DNA of 64,000 nucleotides from Mimachlamys varia (Eukaryota; Mollusca; Bivalvia; Pectinida; Pectinidae): NCBI GenBank assembly GCA_947623455.1, contig OX392545.1, forward strand, positions 25,495,001-25,559,000. The letters are read 5' to 3'. A program made the translations under genes and the position numbers. Shown one piece after another: positions 1 to 11,245 of the stretch (within the stretch, counting starts at the first letter, position 1; each line of letters starts with the position of its first letter). The notes under the pieces are model-generated. The model worked only from the letters and a program-made list of their open reading frames with translations. It made no database searches and had not been told where the DNA came from.

Positions 1-1440
1 TCCACTGCTTTATTCTGCCATTGGCACTTTCTACCACCCATCTAACCCCTGTCACTAATCTGGAAAGGTTTGCCTCCTCAGTTGTATGCCGTTTTGCAGC
101 TTTCTGGAGGTAGGAAGGCATCTCCACCCTTAACCCACATTTCCTGTAGAAATTATACGGTATCCTTAAAGCCTCTATCAACCACCATGACATCATCCTC
201 CTTTAACCAATCTACAATGAAGGTTAGAAAAAAATATATAGTTCTATTAAAATGTTTATTTTTACATAAATAACTGAATAGTTTTGCAAATATTATTATG
301 GTCCAATAACACACATACTTCTACTGCTGACAAAGTCACAGAAAACCCTACTAGGCTTTATTGCCTTTTGAGCAGGTGAAATAACATCTGAATTAACAAC
401 TATACTCAAGAAGTTTTGCAGTGTTAGAACGTTAACCATTAATAGTCAGAAAGACTGTAGGAGCGTCGTTGAAAATAATAGTCAATACTCTTCTGTATGA
501 ATATGTATGTGCCATCTAGCAAAAGAACAGCTTCATCTCCAGCCTATGTGAAAAGAATCCTTGCAACAGATGTTGAGTGTCTATCACAAAATTCTTGATG
601 TGATATGTGTTGAAATCCTAGATGCTTTGGAACAAATGTATCCATTAACTCGTCTTTTACAGAAGGAATTATACGCTGAACCTGATTAACAGACAGGCCA
701 TATAGCGAGGATAATACAGAGTTTGGAAGTCCAGTTCTGAGCTTAGTGAGAAAAACAGCAAGACAAGTCCATGTTGATCTGTTCAGGTTGTTCCGTTACT
801 TGTGAATGTAGGACGTCAGCTAATGAAACTAGTCTCCCGTAAGGCCTGTTAGATTCTTATAATCAGAATATTGTAATGCAGTAGGTAAATCAAAATTGAG
901 ATGAGATACAGTTTTCATCAATGTTCTAACATTGTCCAACAGATCAGAAATCTCAGTTCTTGAAAGCGTCTCAGAAGCTTTTGAAGAGTTCAGCGGGAGT
1001 TACACTTTCTGGAGTAAAATATTCATTCACAAGATGGAACTTACAACATCTACTATCACTGTTAATAAAAATCCCAACATGTACAAATGCCAGTGTTACA
1101 GCGGTAGCAGGCACAACAGTTAGGTGGTTCCGATGTCCAGATGGCTTCCTGCACACTACACAATTTTTATGGTTTCAGTTCCAAAGACTTTGGAGATTTC
1201 AGGGCCTGAGATGCAACACTCTGTAAATCTGGGCAGTAATCCGGATCTGTCTCCTGAAAATCTGACAAGACATGTCGACTGTGCTGTGGTAAAACCAGCG
1301 ATACTGATCTGACCAATCTCCTTCTACAAGCTGATCACAAAACATCTCCTTCAGTTAAATGACGATGAAGTTTTGTTTCAGCTTTTTTCTTTAGATAAGG
1401 TGGAACAGGACGAGCTGAGGGGTCACATCTACACCTTTTT
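1..1440 (-). pseudogene. Decayed DDE_Tnp_4 (Harbinger-like) transposase, C-terminus beyond left edge
   Basis: Cut-and-paste DNA transposase remnant, read on the minus strand in broken frames. An N-terminal zinc-binding-like block (about 1165-970) has CVVC, then RCCKFH, and the reading TVVPATAVTLAFVHVGIFI. A second block (about 750-445) includes RTGLPNSVLSSLYGLSVNQV, FVPKHLGFQHI and [13 protein letters not shown] followed by [11 protein letters not shown]; the DGTY Asp matches the first catalytic residue of the family. A third block (about 225-1) includes [10 protein letters not shown] (second Asp) and, in a shifted frame, [20 protein letters not shown] and [10 protein letters not shown], whose Glu matches the third catalytic residue. 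The link between blocks 2 and 3 (about 440-230) is not recognisable, and stops and frameshifts separate all blocks, so it is not functional. The family call rests on the order and spacing of these motifs. The upper limit is approximate. Confidence 0.8.
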
Positions 1441-1685
1441 GAACACTTAAAACAGCAAAATTGCTTTGGCGTATTGTTTTGTAGTCTGTAAAAAAAGGAA
1501 CAGTTTATATTATATTTTGTTTGGGCAAAATCTCATGAAACAAGGACAGTCGTCAAGATCCTTCGCCAATGCAAATATTGTATTAAATGAAATTAAATTG
1601 AGCAACATTCATAAAAACATGACATATAGCATTTATAATCACTACATTTGTAGAAAGCAATCGGGTCACCGCAGCTTCATTATAT

Positions 1686-1960
1686 ACAATCTGATTAAAA
1701 TCATATCTTGATCTCCGCGCCGTTACGTAAACTTCTCTCTGCTGCGTTAAGATCTCAGATAATCCCATAGAGGGTCATGTCCCGATGACCTTTCGCATTA
1801 GCCAATCAAATAGCTACTGGCAGAATCTTGACAGTGAAATTTTGAGGCGACAAAGCTTGCATAAACACATTTTTCCGTTTAGTCATTTCGTCACCAAAAA
1901 GTTCGTGCGGAATAATGTGACGAAATGGTTTGCTGCAAGATGACAGGTCGTTGGAAAATT
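1686..1960 (+). mobile_element. MITE copy, ACAATCTGATT-terminus family (right end missing)
   Basis: Begins with the terminus ACAATCTGATTAAAAT followed by CTTGATCTCCGCGCCGTTACG. The same terminus appears inverted at 20.17 kb, at both ends of the 250-bp copy at 56.45 kb, and as a fragment at 51.04 kb. The internal text GGTCATGTCCCGATGACCTTT and the GTCGTTGGAAAATT stretch also match the other copies on one strand or the other. No matching right terminus was found, so this copy looks truncated. No coding capacity is visible. Confidence 0.65.
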
Positions 1961-2119
1961 ATTTTAGTGTTAAAGCTGACAATGCAACTTAAAAAGCTTT
2001 CAATTAATATTTTTTTTTAAAAAGTTGGATTTTTTTTCTGGTTTTGATATCGCCCCTATCTGTTCCGACCATCGTTTCTAAGGAAGTGCCGACATTTTAG
2101 TTTTGCCTTTGCTTGGTAA

Positions 2120-2345
2120 CGAGTATGGGCCCCGATGTGACTAAGATTTTCATGGCGGGTGTCGATGAAGCAGAAGACGCTTACTCTTCCGGAACACCTG
2201 GTCTTATTCTCTTGTACTTTTGCAAGGGTCTCCTTGTGAATCTTTCCTTTGTTCATAATTTGCCCCTGGTTTAATCGATTTTGAGTTTGGATTATGATTA
2301 TGATTATGATGACGCTTCGGTATTCTCTTATTTATTTCCATATGA
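2120..2345 (-). mobile_element. Dispersed repeat of the 'GAATACCGAAGCGTC' family
   Basis: Minus-strand copy of a short repeat seen about six times in this window (also near 6.0, 51.4, 57.4, 59.9 and 62.4 kb). Diagnostic text on its own strand is GAGAATACCGAAGCGTC, then AAAATCGATTAAACCAGGGG, then GGAGACCCTTGCAAAAGTAC, then CCGGAAGAGTAAGCGTCTTC. No ORF, poly(A) tail or clear terminal inverted repeats; mobilisation mechanism unknown. Confidence 0.7.
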
Positions 2346-3520
2346 AAGTCTATCAGAAACAGCAAAAGAGTCCAGAACAGAACAGAAAGAGTGAAGAAAG
2401 CTAAATCAATTTGATCACTCACTTGGTTATTTGGTTTTGAGCCAAATTCAATTTGATCACTAACTTTCCTTGGCGTGCATTTTTTTTAATAATATATCTG
2501 GTGTTCCAGATTTTTTTTAATGTACTCTGGCTTTATACTATCTATGATTAACTCCTACCGCATGTTTTCTACTGTTAACTTCTGGTGGTTTTCGGTATAT
2601 TTTGAAAAGATTGAATATATGTTTATATTCTTTTCAATTCTCCTGTTCTGTATAAATACATATCATATGATTACCGTTATATACGGTGTAATAAAGCTAT
2701 TACATAAATTTGCTATAGAACACACGTGTAATAACACCTTCCGCTTCGCTGATTGGCTCGTTCCTTGTGGACTGTATTAATGTGCACGGAAACGGTCTAC
2801 TTTTTACTACAAAGCGAACAACTTGCGACTGCTAGTAAAATGATGAAGGTCGGAGTTGCCGATGAAGTTAAGGTTGACAACAAAACAAGAGTCGTTATGA
2901 AGCGTAAATAATTACATGCATCTAAACAACACTAACCTTCACAAAATATATCGATCTGAGGATCCTTTCCCAACAACGGTACGACAGGATAAGCCGACGT
3001 CAACAAACATGCCTTACACAATCTAAATCACTGCTAAAAAATCGACCTCAAACGATGTCTTTTGAAGATGTTTGTGTTCTAAGATCTAAGTGTTGAAAAC
3101 CATTTTGAGTGAATTCATGATGATTTTATAACCTCATGCTATATGCAAAAATGACAACATAAACACCAAAGGAATTTCAATCGTGAATATTTTATATTAT
3201 TTTTTTCAGATAAAGTTTTTAAGGCAAGAGCACAATTTATTGTTGACCTTTCCACAATTAATTGAACATTCCTATGCATGTATGCACACATACACATGTA
3301 AGTGAAAAAAATAGCTGATATAAAATCCCAACTTTCACCATGTATACAATGTTAGGTAATTCAGGGGAGATAACCATTTTTGAAACATATACTCTGATGG
3401 GTTTAGTTAACAAATATCATTGTTAAAATATATGAAAAGGAACTGAAAAAAACAACAACTTATATAGAACATATTTGCTACATTACAATGCAAATATAAA
3501 TGTACAACAGGTCTATAATT
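2346..3520. other. No recognisable feature
   Basis: AT-rich sequence without convincing coding, RNA or repeat signal. Around 2720-2765 a short stretch reading GTGTAATAACACCTTCCGC resembles text near 52.7-53.0 kb, possibly a fragment of an unnamed repeat. Confidence 0.5.
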
Positions 3521-3527
3521 TAAAGTA

Positions 3528-6500
3528 TCAAAGTACATTGATTGGAAATCTGATGACCCATCTACTCTTCTTGTCCAGGTTGAGTAGGAAGTTTAAGTCT
3601 TTATATGCCAATACAAACTCAGCCGTAGTGTGGTAAAGTTCGAAACAAGGCTCCACACACAAGGCCACACAACACTGTTTACATTTGAACGTTGTTTCCC
3701 TGCCGAGTCGTCTTGGTGTCTCAAGTCCTGGTTGCTGTGCCCTATAAACCTCTGCCTCTCCTGGCCCACAGACGACACATCGCCTTCTCGCTGCTGTTTT
3801 GGTAACTGTTGGAGGAAGACGACCGAGAAAATGCCTAGCCGATAATCGTTGGAGGTTGTCTCCTGCTGTCCTCTTCCTGCCTCTTGATTCTGGCCCGGTG
3901 CCATCAAACACCATGACCAGCTGACGGCAACTTCCCTTCTGAAATTTTCAATTTGAAATTTCATTGTAATAGTCACAATAATGCTTGCATGTATACATGT
4001 ATATCGGTTCAAATGCTTCTGTTGAAATGCTCTAGTTACTAGTACCAAAACATACTGTAAAATAAGTACACTCAGTACATACTTAGAAGTTATATACTGT
4101 ACAAGCATGACTTTCAGGTACTGGCTTCTTACAATAGTCATTAGAAACAAAAAAGGGGATTATTTCTTTCTTAAAATACAAATTCACAATACAATTATCC
4201 ATACCAAAATTATGGATTCCACTGGTCTATATATGTACATAAATAAAATAAATAAAATGTCGCTTCTTGTCTACGAAATAAAATTTTTGATTACCTTTTA
4301 AAGCATGCATACCAAGTTATCATTATAATTAGAATGTTTAATCTGCTTCCTTTATTGATTTCTAAAATCTTTATTTACAATGTTGTATTTCAAATTTCTT
4401 TACCTAAATACCCTTTGAAGAACTGGACGCCGAGTGGTTTCTTTGTAGATAACATAGGCGTTCAATACCGCAATTCCCAGGACATGAAAGAACACCTTCT
4501 TCCACCACTTCAGTGTGCGTCGGTCAAAGCCGCTGTACGAAACCATTTGGTCACATCTGTTAATAAAATGAAATGTTCTTTATTTAAGCATTTAAGAATA
4601 CTGTGATTTTAGCTCCAATTCTGCAAGGATCACATTATTTTTTAGTGTGCATAAAAATCCTTCAATCTATTCATTATTGACAATGATAATCAAATAGTTC
4701 CTCAAATATCAAAGATGAATTTTTGAAAATACTTGCTCATCTAATTCTAATTATGCATTTAAAAAAAAATCAATACTATAATTGATGTTATATGAAAACT
4801 AATAATGACTGACTCTTAACTCCAATAGGCTTACAAGTATGTATAATTCATACCTATCAACTGCTCCCATGTACCACACAGTCAGGTCTGAGGATTCTGT
4901 TCCCATCCTTGTCGCGCGTCCCAGTATCTGCCATCACACATGTTATAGATGTCCTTACAATACTCGATCAAAGCAGAAAATAATAAAACTAATCATTGCG
5001 TAGTCTACAAAAACAGATTAAATCAGACGAATAACTTTTGACAGGTTAATTAAATTTGCCATATATACCAGATTACATGTAATATATATATATCACCGGG
5101 AGGTTTAGTATCATTAAATAAAACATACTTGTTATTTTTAATAGCACATGTACAGTATAATATAAGTTATAATGTTGAAATTGGTATCAGTTGACACATT
5201 AAATGTGAAATGTAGGCCTAAAGAGGGTAAGGCATTTCAAAAATGCATACCAGCTGTACATTTATGTGATTAACAGTGTTAAGTATGTTTGCATACCTTC
5301 ATGAATTGTCGTCAGATGGGAAACTTCTTTCTTCTCCGAGCACTTTAATGCAACTAGTGTTAAAAACTGATATTTCCCCCTTCACAGGGTGTGCCACGGG
5401 AACTCCATTCCTATTGGAACGCAATGTCCCACAGGCCAGTGTTGCGTTCATGAAAAGATCATAATAAAGTTGTGGGCTTCTGTAGTAATTATCTGTATAT
5501 AGGTGATAACCTTTGTTGGGGTACGGCTGGCGTAAACGCATAACAATGTCATATGTTGTGCCATGTCCGCTGCTGTCAGGCTGGGTACCCTCACGGCCTG
5601 TGTATAGTTCCAGACGACTACAGTATCCGTTGGCAGAGTCGCACAACATATACAACTTCAACCCATACTTGACAGGTTTGTCTGGACTATACACTCTGAA
5701 ATTCAGTTTACCTCTCCAGGGTATCATGCCCTCATCTCTGGCTACATTCCTTGTAGGATTGTAGCACTCCTCGAAATTCCTCAGAAGTTCATCAAATGGT
5801 GTGCCATGTCCGCTTGATAGCTATCAAGACCTCTCTGTACAGCAGTGTTGTTGTTGGATAGATGAAAAAAACTAATTATATTTAAAAATCTGTCTCTTGA
5901 CATAACAGTACGGAAAAAGGGTACACTTATCACCTCGTTGGTGGACCAATAATCTTGGATGTATGCCTGTCTCAGAAGGCCCATTGCAATCAGCATGCCA
6001 AATAAAATAAGAGAATACCGAAGCGTCAACATAATCATAATCCAAACTCAAAATCGATTAAACCAAGGGCAAAATTTGAACAAAGTAAAGACTTACATGG
6101 AGACCCTTGCAAAAGTACAAGAGACTAAGACCAAGTGTTCCGGAAGAGTAAGCGTCTTCTGCTTCATCGACGACACCCGCCATGTAAATATTTTGTCACA
6201 TCCAAGTAAACATCAAGTTCTCAAAATGAGAACCGAGTATCATTGTCAATCACAGCAAGTAAACACACTAATGAGCATACTCAAAAACGTCCATCTTCAT
6301 ATCACTTAAAGATACAGAATATTTCTCAATGAGACAAAGATGGCGACCATTAAACTTGTCCATAGTATTGATCAACCTGCATCTCTCGAATCTTTGTGTT
6401 GTTAGTTTGTTTGTCAGCAGTCGACATCGATCACGAAAATCCCGATATTTAGAGCAAGCCCTGGAAAAAAACGCCTTCATCTCTCCCAATGACGTGAGAA

Positions 6501-6921
6501 CCCATTTCCTCAATCTGGAGTGTTGTGGAAGGTCAATATGTGCCTGTAAACACTGATCAGTATATCTGTTCGTCCAAAGGACAATGATATTCAATATAGC
6601 ATCAGGTAAACTCTTCTGAACGTAGTCGACGTATGCCCATGTCTCACCTTCTTCTGGGGGATTCCTCACACCAGGAACTCCTAGGAACGTCCTACCAGAC
6701 GGGGGTATGCCACCTTGGACCCAGCTTTCGTCGTCAAATCCATTCCGATGATCTTCTACATCATTTATATCCCATCCCTCAAACTCTTCGTCCCTATCAT
6801 CGTTTTGAAAAATTTGCTCATAAAGATCCCGGTTTTCCGGCAAAACATTCCCCTTCAGCCATATTTTGTAAACATTCGATCGTCTGATCACTCCTACGAT
6901 TATTGCTATTTTTAACACCAT
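3528..6921 (-). pseudogene. piggyBac (DDE_Tnp_1_7) transposase pseudogene with introns
   Basis: Reconstructed on the minus strand. N-terminal block (about 6921-6470) includes DAILNIIVLWTNRYTD and WVLTSLGEMKAFF. About 460 bp of foreign DNA follows, then GMLIAMGLLRQAYIQDYWST (about 6007). Next come FDELLRNFEECYNPTRNV and RDEGMIPWRGKLNFRVY (first catalytic Asp), YHLYTDNYYRSPQLYYDL (second), then KKEVSHLTTIHE to a GTATGC donor near 5285. An exon near 4930-4854 reads TGTRDKDGNRILRPDC and YMGAVDR; its GATAG/GTATGA donor joins the TTAACAG acceptor at 4557 in frame to give AVDRCDQMVSYSGF (third Asp) and LKWWKKVFFHVLG. The last exon (about 3938-3528) ends in a Cys-rich domain: CVVC, CKQCC, CVEPCFELYHT. 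Lesions: the insertion, a frameshift near 5795, one in a T run near 5365, a small deletion near 4875, and probably one at the start of the last exon. Confidence 0.87.
5995..6470 (+). mobile_element. Insertion interrupting the piggyBac ORF (GAATACCGAAGCGTC family)
   Basis: Separates EMKAFF from GMLIAMG of the piggyBac transposase, which are contiguous in the family. Positions about 6008-6210 are a plus-strand copy of the dispersed repeat also seen at 2.1-2.35 and 62.4 kb. The remaining 6210-6470 is unexplained and may be a longer part of the same element. The junctions lie in T-rich text, so a target-site duplication cannot be read reliably. There is no GT/AG pair at the junctions, so it is not an intron. 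Confidence 0.7.
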
Positions 6922-7577
6922 TTGACCATTAAATTACTCCCAACCAATGAATGAAAAATAACAACATAACAGCTTTGTATAATTAAATCATTTAATTGGT
7001 CTTCGTTCCGAATAAACAACGATTATCAAGATTTGTTTGTATTCGTCAAAACAGGTAACTCCGGTGTACACATATTACGATGACGTAACAACATTTAGTG
7101 TATCAATTGAGACCGAAACAGATTCGATTTTCACAGCATTATAAAGGCATTCTGTACATTCACATGTAATTCGTAGTTACAAATTAGATGTGTATATTAC
7201 GTACGTGCACAAAACGCCGCTGATTAAGTCCGAAACATCGTCAGAGAACCGATTAATACAGGAGCACCTGTTCTGATACCTGCCGACATGTGCGCGGAAG
7301 TGAGGTCATAATAGCACTGCGCTTGTTCAAAGTTTTATTACTTCGCTTCCGGGCGGGATTCCGTAGCTAAAAATACTACACAACCGAGAAATTCGCCGTC
7401 AGTTGAGAAACTATGGCACCGTTCTTAAAAACCCCGACGAGTTCGGTATTAACATTTTACACACATTATATTGAGTCAGACATTCTAACAAAATTGTGGA
7501 TGAAAATATTACTTCCAATTCGGATTAATTTTGATATTATCGGCATCCCAAAACAAGAAGCGACATTACGTAACACA
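6922..7577. other. Non-coding 5' region between transposase start and element end
   Basis: Lies between the first transposase codon and the element terminus and probably held its promoter and 5'UTR. At 7553-7567 a 15-bp stretch is an exact inverted copy of 4256-4270 in the transposase intron. No other gene signal is visible. Confidence 0.4.
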
Positions 7578-7649
7578 GACCGACTAAAGTCTGTTTCAGC
7601 GCGAGCCCGAAGAACCGACTTTAGTCGGTCATAGCATGACTAGGGTTAA
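7578..7649. repeat. Right terminus of the piggyBac element with TTAA target site and subterminal hairpin
   Basis: Read on the minus strand the sequence is TTAA followed by CCCTAGTCATGC. This matches the TTAA target duplication plus CCCTAG start characteristic of piggyBac ends (TTAA at 7646-7649). Just inside lies a perfect 14-bp inverted repeat, GACCGACTAAAGTC (7578-7591) against 7617-7630. It sits upstream of the transposase start, as expected. A matching left end was not found below 3.5 kb. Confidence 0.65.
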
Positions 7650-7674
7650 GTTTCTTTAATGTCAAAGTAGAATA

Positions 7675-7934
7675 TTATACAGTGAAGAAATACAATAAAG
7701 ATAAATTGAATCAGAAGATAGTGAAATGAAGTAAACAGTCAAAGGGAGGTAATGGATGTCACTTGCGTGCAACTAACTGGTAAATACTAAAGACAATGAA
7801 GTATGATATTCTACTTCATTAGTATTTACCAGTTAGTTGCACGCAAGTGACATCCATTACCTCCCTTTGACTGTTTACTTCATTTCAATATCTTCTGATT
7901 CAATGTATCTTTTTTGTATTTCTTCACTGTATAA
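7675..7934. repeat. Foldback element: 116-bp inverted repeats, 3 mismatches, 28-nt centre
   Basis: Arms 7675-7790 and 7819-7934 are reverse complements over 116 bp with three mismatches (ends TTATACAGTGAAGAAATAC). The 28-nt centre holds a smaller dyad, TGAAGTA/TACTTCA. Any RNA crossing it would form a very long hairpin. The near identity of the arms suggests a recent foldback MITE or inverted duplication. No ORF. Confidence 0.9.
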
Positions 7935-8355
7935 AGCCACTGAAGGAGAGAATTAGTATAGGCAATGCCTGATATTCTATCCTTTTGACAAAATCTTCCA
8001 CTTTATTTTGTCAAACAAATTTGTTGAAATGAATTGACACCCATTCCTATATTTATATATATCGGACTGTGATCCGAGACATGTACGTTATATTTACTAG
8101 TCCGTGGTTATTCAGTTACATTTTTCTGCAATGGAGTTTGTGTATAATTACAAGGTGCTAATCAATTGTTTATCGGATACATTATATGCTTAAGGAAAAC
8201 TGATTTCATTGATTGTCATACTTAAAAATACAATTTAATTTTCATTCCCACTTCCTGGTGATATTTTAGGGTTATATCAACTGTGTACAGAATGTTTACC
8301 TTTATCTTAAGGTTCGAACAGTTACTACATAAAAAGTGCAGAGCCTACCAAAAGT
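7935..8355. other. No recognisable feature
   Basis: AT-rich spacer between the palindrome and the 42-bp array; no coding or repeat signal seen. Confidence 0.5.
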
Positions 8356-8359
8356 TTGT

Positions 8360-11245
8360 GGGACTAAAAGTGTAGTGTGTAAAATGTGTTATTGATAGTA
8401 ACGCTGAAAGCGTAGTGTGTAAAATGTGTGTTATTTATAGTAACACTTAAAGTGTAGCGTGTAAAATGTGTAATATTTATAGTAACACTAAAAGTGTAGC
8501 GTGTAAAATGTGTGTTATTGATAGTAACACTGAAAGTGTAGCGTGTAAAATGTGTGTTATTTATAGTAACACTTAAAGTGTAGCGTGTAAAATGTGTGTT
8601 ATTGATAGTAACGCTAAAAGTGTAGTTTGTCAAATATATGTTATTAATAGTAACGCTGAAAGTGTAGTGTGTAAAATGTGTGTTATTGATAGTAACGCCA
8701 AAAGTGTAGTGTGTAAAATGTGTGTTATTGATAGTAACGCTAAAAGTGTAGTATGTCAAATATATGTAATTAATAGTAACGTTGAAAGTGTAGTGTGTAA
8801 AATGTGTGTTATTGATAGTAACGCTAAAAGTGTAGTGTGTAAAATATGTGTTATTGATAGTAACGCTAAAAGTGTAGTGTATAAAATGTGTGTTATTGAT
8901 AGTAACGCTAAAAGTGTAGTGTGTAAAAATGTGTGTTATTGATAGTAACGCTAAAAGTGTAGTATGTCAAATATATGTTATTAATAGTAACGCTGAAAGT
9001 GTAGTGTGTAAAATGTGTGTTATTGATAGTAACGCTAAAAGTGTAGTGTGTAAAATATGTGTTATTGATAGTAACGCTAAAAGTGTAGTGTGTAAAATGT
9101 GTGTTATTCATAGTAACGCTAAAAATGTAGTGTGTAATTTGTGTAAAAGGTGTGTTATTGAAAGTAACGCTAAAAATGTAGTGTGTAATTTGTGTAAAAT
9201 GTGTGTTATTGATAGTAACGCTAAAAGTTTGCAGTGTGTAAAATGTGTGTTATTGATAGTAACGCTAAAAGTGTAGATTGTAATTTGTGTAATATATGTG
9301 TTGTTGATCGTAACGCTGAGAGTTTAGTGTGTAAAATATGTGTAATTGATAGAAACACTAAAAGTGTACAGTGTGTTAAATCTGTGTTATTGATAGTAAC
9401 ACTAAAAGTGCACAATGTGTAAAATGTGTTATTGATAATAACACTAAAAGTGTACAGTGTGTTAAATGTGTTATTGATAGTAACACTAAAAGTGTACAGT
9501 GTGTAAAATATGTGTTATTGATAGTAACACAAAAAGTGTATTGTGTAAAATGATTGTTATTGATAGTAACGTTGAAAGTGTAGTGTGTAAAATGTGTGGT
9601 ATTGATAGTAACGCTAAAAGTGTAGTGTGTAAAATATGTGTTATTGATAGTAACGCTAAAAGTGTAGTGTCTAAAATGTGTGTTATTGATAGTAACGCTA
9701 AAAGTGTAGTGTATAAAATGTGTGTTATTGATAGTAACGCTAAAAATGTAGTGTGTAATTTGTGTAAAATGTGTGTTATTGATAGTAACGCTAAAAGTTT
9801 GCAGTGTGTAACATGTGTTATTGATAGTAACGCTAAAAGTGTAGATTGTAATTTGTGTAATATATGTGTTGTTGATCGTAACGCTAAGAGTTTAGTGTGT
9901 AAAATATGTGTAATTGATAGAAACACTAAAAGTGTACAGTGTGTAAAATCTGTGTTATTGATAGTAACACTAAAAGTGTATTGTGTAAAATGTGTGTTAT
10001 TGATAGTAACGCTAAAAGTGTAGTGTGTAAAATTGTGTTATTGATAGTAACGCTAAAAGTGTATTCTGTAAAATGTGTGTTATTGATAGTAACACTAAAA
10101 GTGTAGTGTGTAAAATATGTGTTATTGATAGTAACGCTAAAAGTGTAGTATGTCAAATATATGTTATTAATAGTAACGCTGAAAGTGTAGTGTGTAAAAT
10201 GTGTGTTATTGATAGTAACGCTAAAAGTGTAGTGTGTAAAATGTGTGTTATTGATAGTAACGCTAAAGGTGTAGTATGTCAAATATATGTTATTAATAGT
10301 AACGCTGAAAGTGTAGTGTGTAAAATGTGTGTTATTGATAGTAACGCTAAAAGTGTAGTGTGTAAAATATGTGTTATTGATAGTAACGCTAAAAGTGTAG
10401 TGTGTAAAATGTGTGTTATTCATAGTAACGCTAAAAATGTAGTGTGTAATTTGTGTAAAAGGTGTGTTATTGAAAGTAACGCTAAAAATGTAGTGTGTAA
10501 TTTGTGTAAAAGGTGTGTTATTGATAGTAACGCTAAAAGTTTGCAGTGTGTAAAATGTGTTATTGATAGTAACGCTAAAAGTGTAGATTGTAATTTGTGT
10601 AATATATGTGTTGTTGATCGTAACGCTGAGAGTTTAGTGTGTAAAATATGTGTAATTGATAGAAACACTAAAAGTGTACAGTGTGTAAAATCTGTGTTAT
10701 TGATAGTAACACTAAAAGTGCACAGTGTGTAAAATGTGTTATTGATAATAACACTAAAATTGTACAGTGTGTTAAATGTGTTATTGATAGTAACACTAAA
10801 AGTGTACAGTGTGTAAAATATGTGTTATTGATAGTAACACAAAAAGTGTATTGTGTAAAATGATTGTTATTGATAGTAACGTTGAAAGTGTAGTGTGTAA
10901 AATGTGTGTTATTGATAGTAACGCTAAAAGTGTAGTGTGTAAAATATGTGTTATTGATAGTAACGCTAAAAGTGTAGTGTCTAAAATGTGTGTTATTGAT
11001 AGTAACGCTAAAAGTGTATTCTGTAAAATGTGTGTTATTGATAGTAACGCTAAAAGTGTAATGTGTAAACTGTGTGTTATTGATAGTAACACTAAAAGTG
11101 AACTGTGTAAAGTGTGTGTTATTGATAGTAACACTAAAAGTGTAGTGTGCAAAATGTGTGTTATTAATAGTAACACTAAAAGTGTAGTGTTTAAAATATG
11201 TGCTATTGATAGTAACACTAAAAGTGTAGTGTGTAAAAGTTGTAT
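8360..11245. repeat. 42-bp minisatellite array (about 68 copies)
   Basis: Unit consensus starts AAAGTGTAGTGTGTAAAATG and continues TGTGTTATTGATAGTAACGCTA. Because 42 is divisible by three, both strands stay open for long runs (for example KSVVCKMCVIDSNA on plus), but these frames are a product of the period. Variants with internal AATTTGTGT, GTTTGCAG or GTACAGTG recur in a fixed order, showing higher-order duplication with a spacing of about 1311 bp (for example 9132/10444 and 9551/10861). Edges are degenerate. Confidence 0.95.

Noticed and set aside
2204..2422. 72-codon minus ORF near 2.2-2.4 kb
   Set aside because: Falls mostly within a dispersed repeat copy whose other copies do not preserve the frame.
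8360..11245. CRISPR-like regular repeats
   Set aside because: Units are contiguous without unique spacers and the DNA is eukaryotic.
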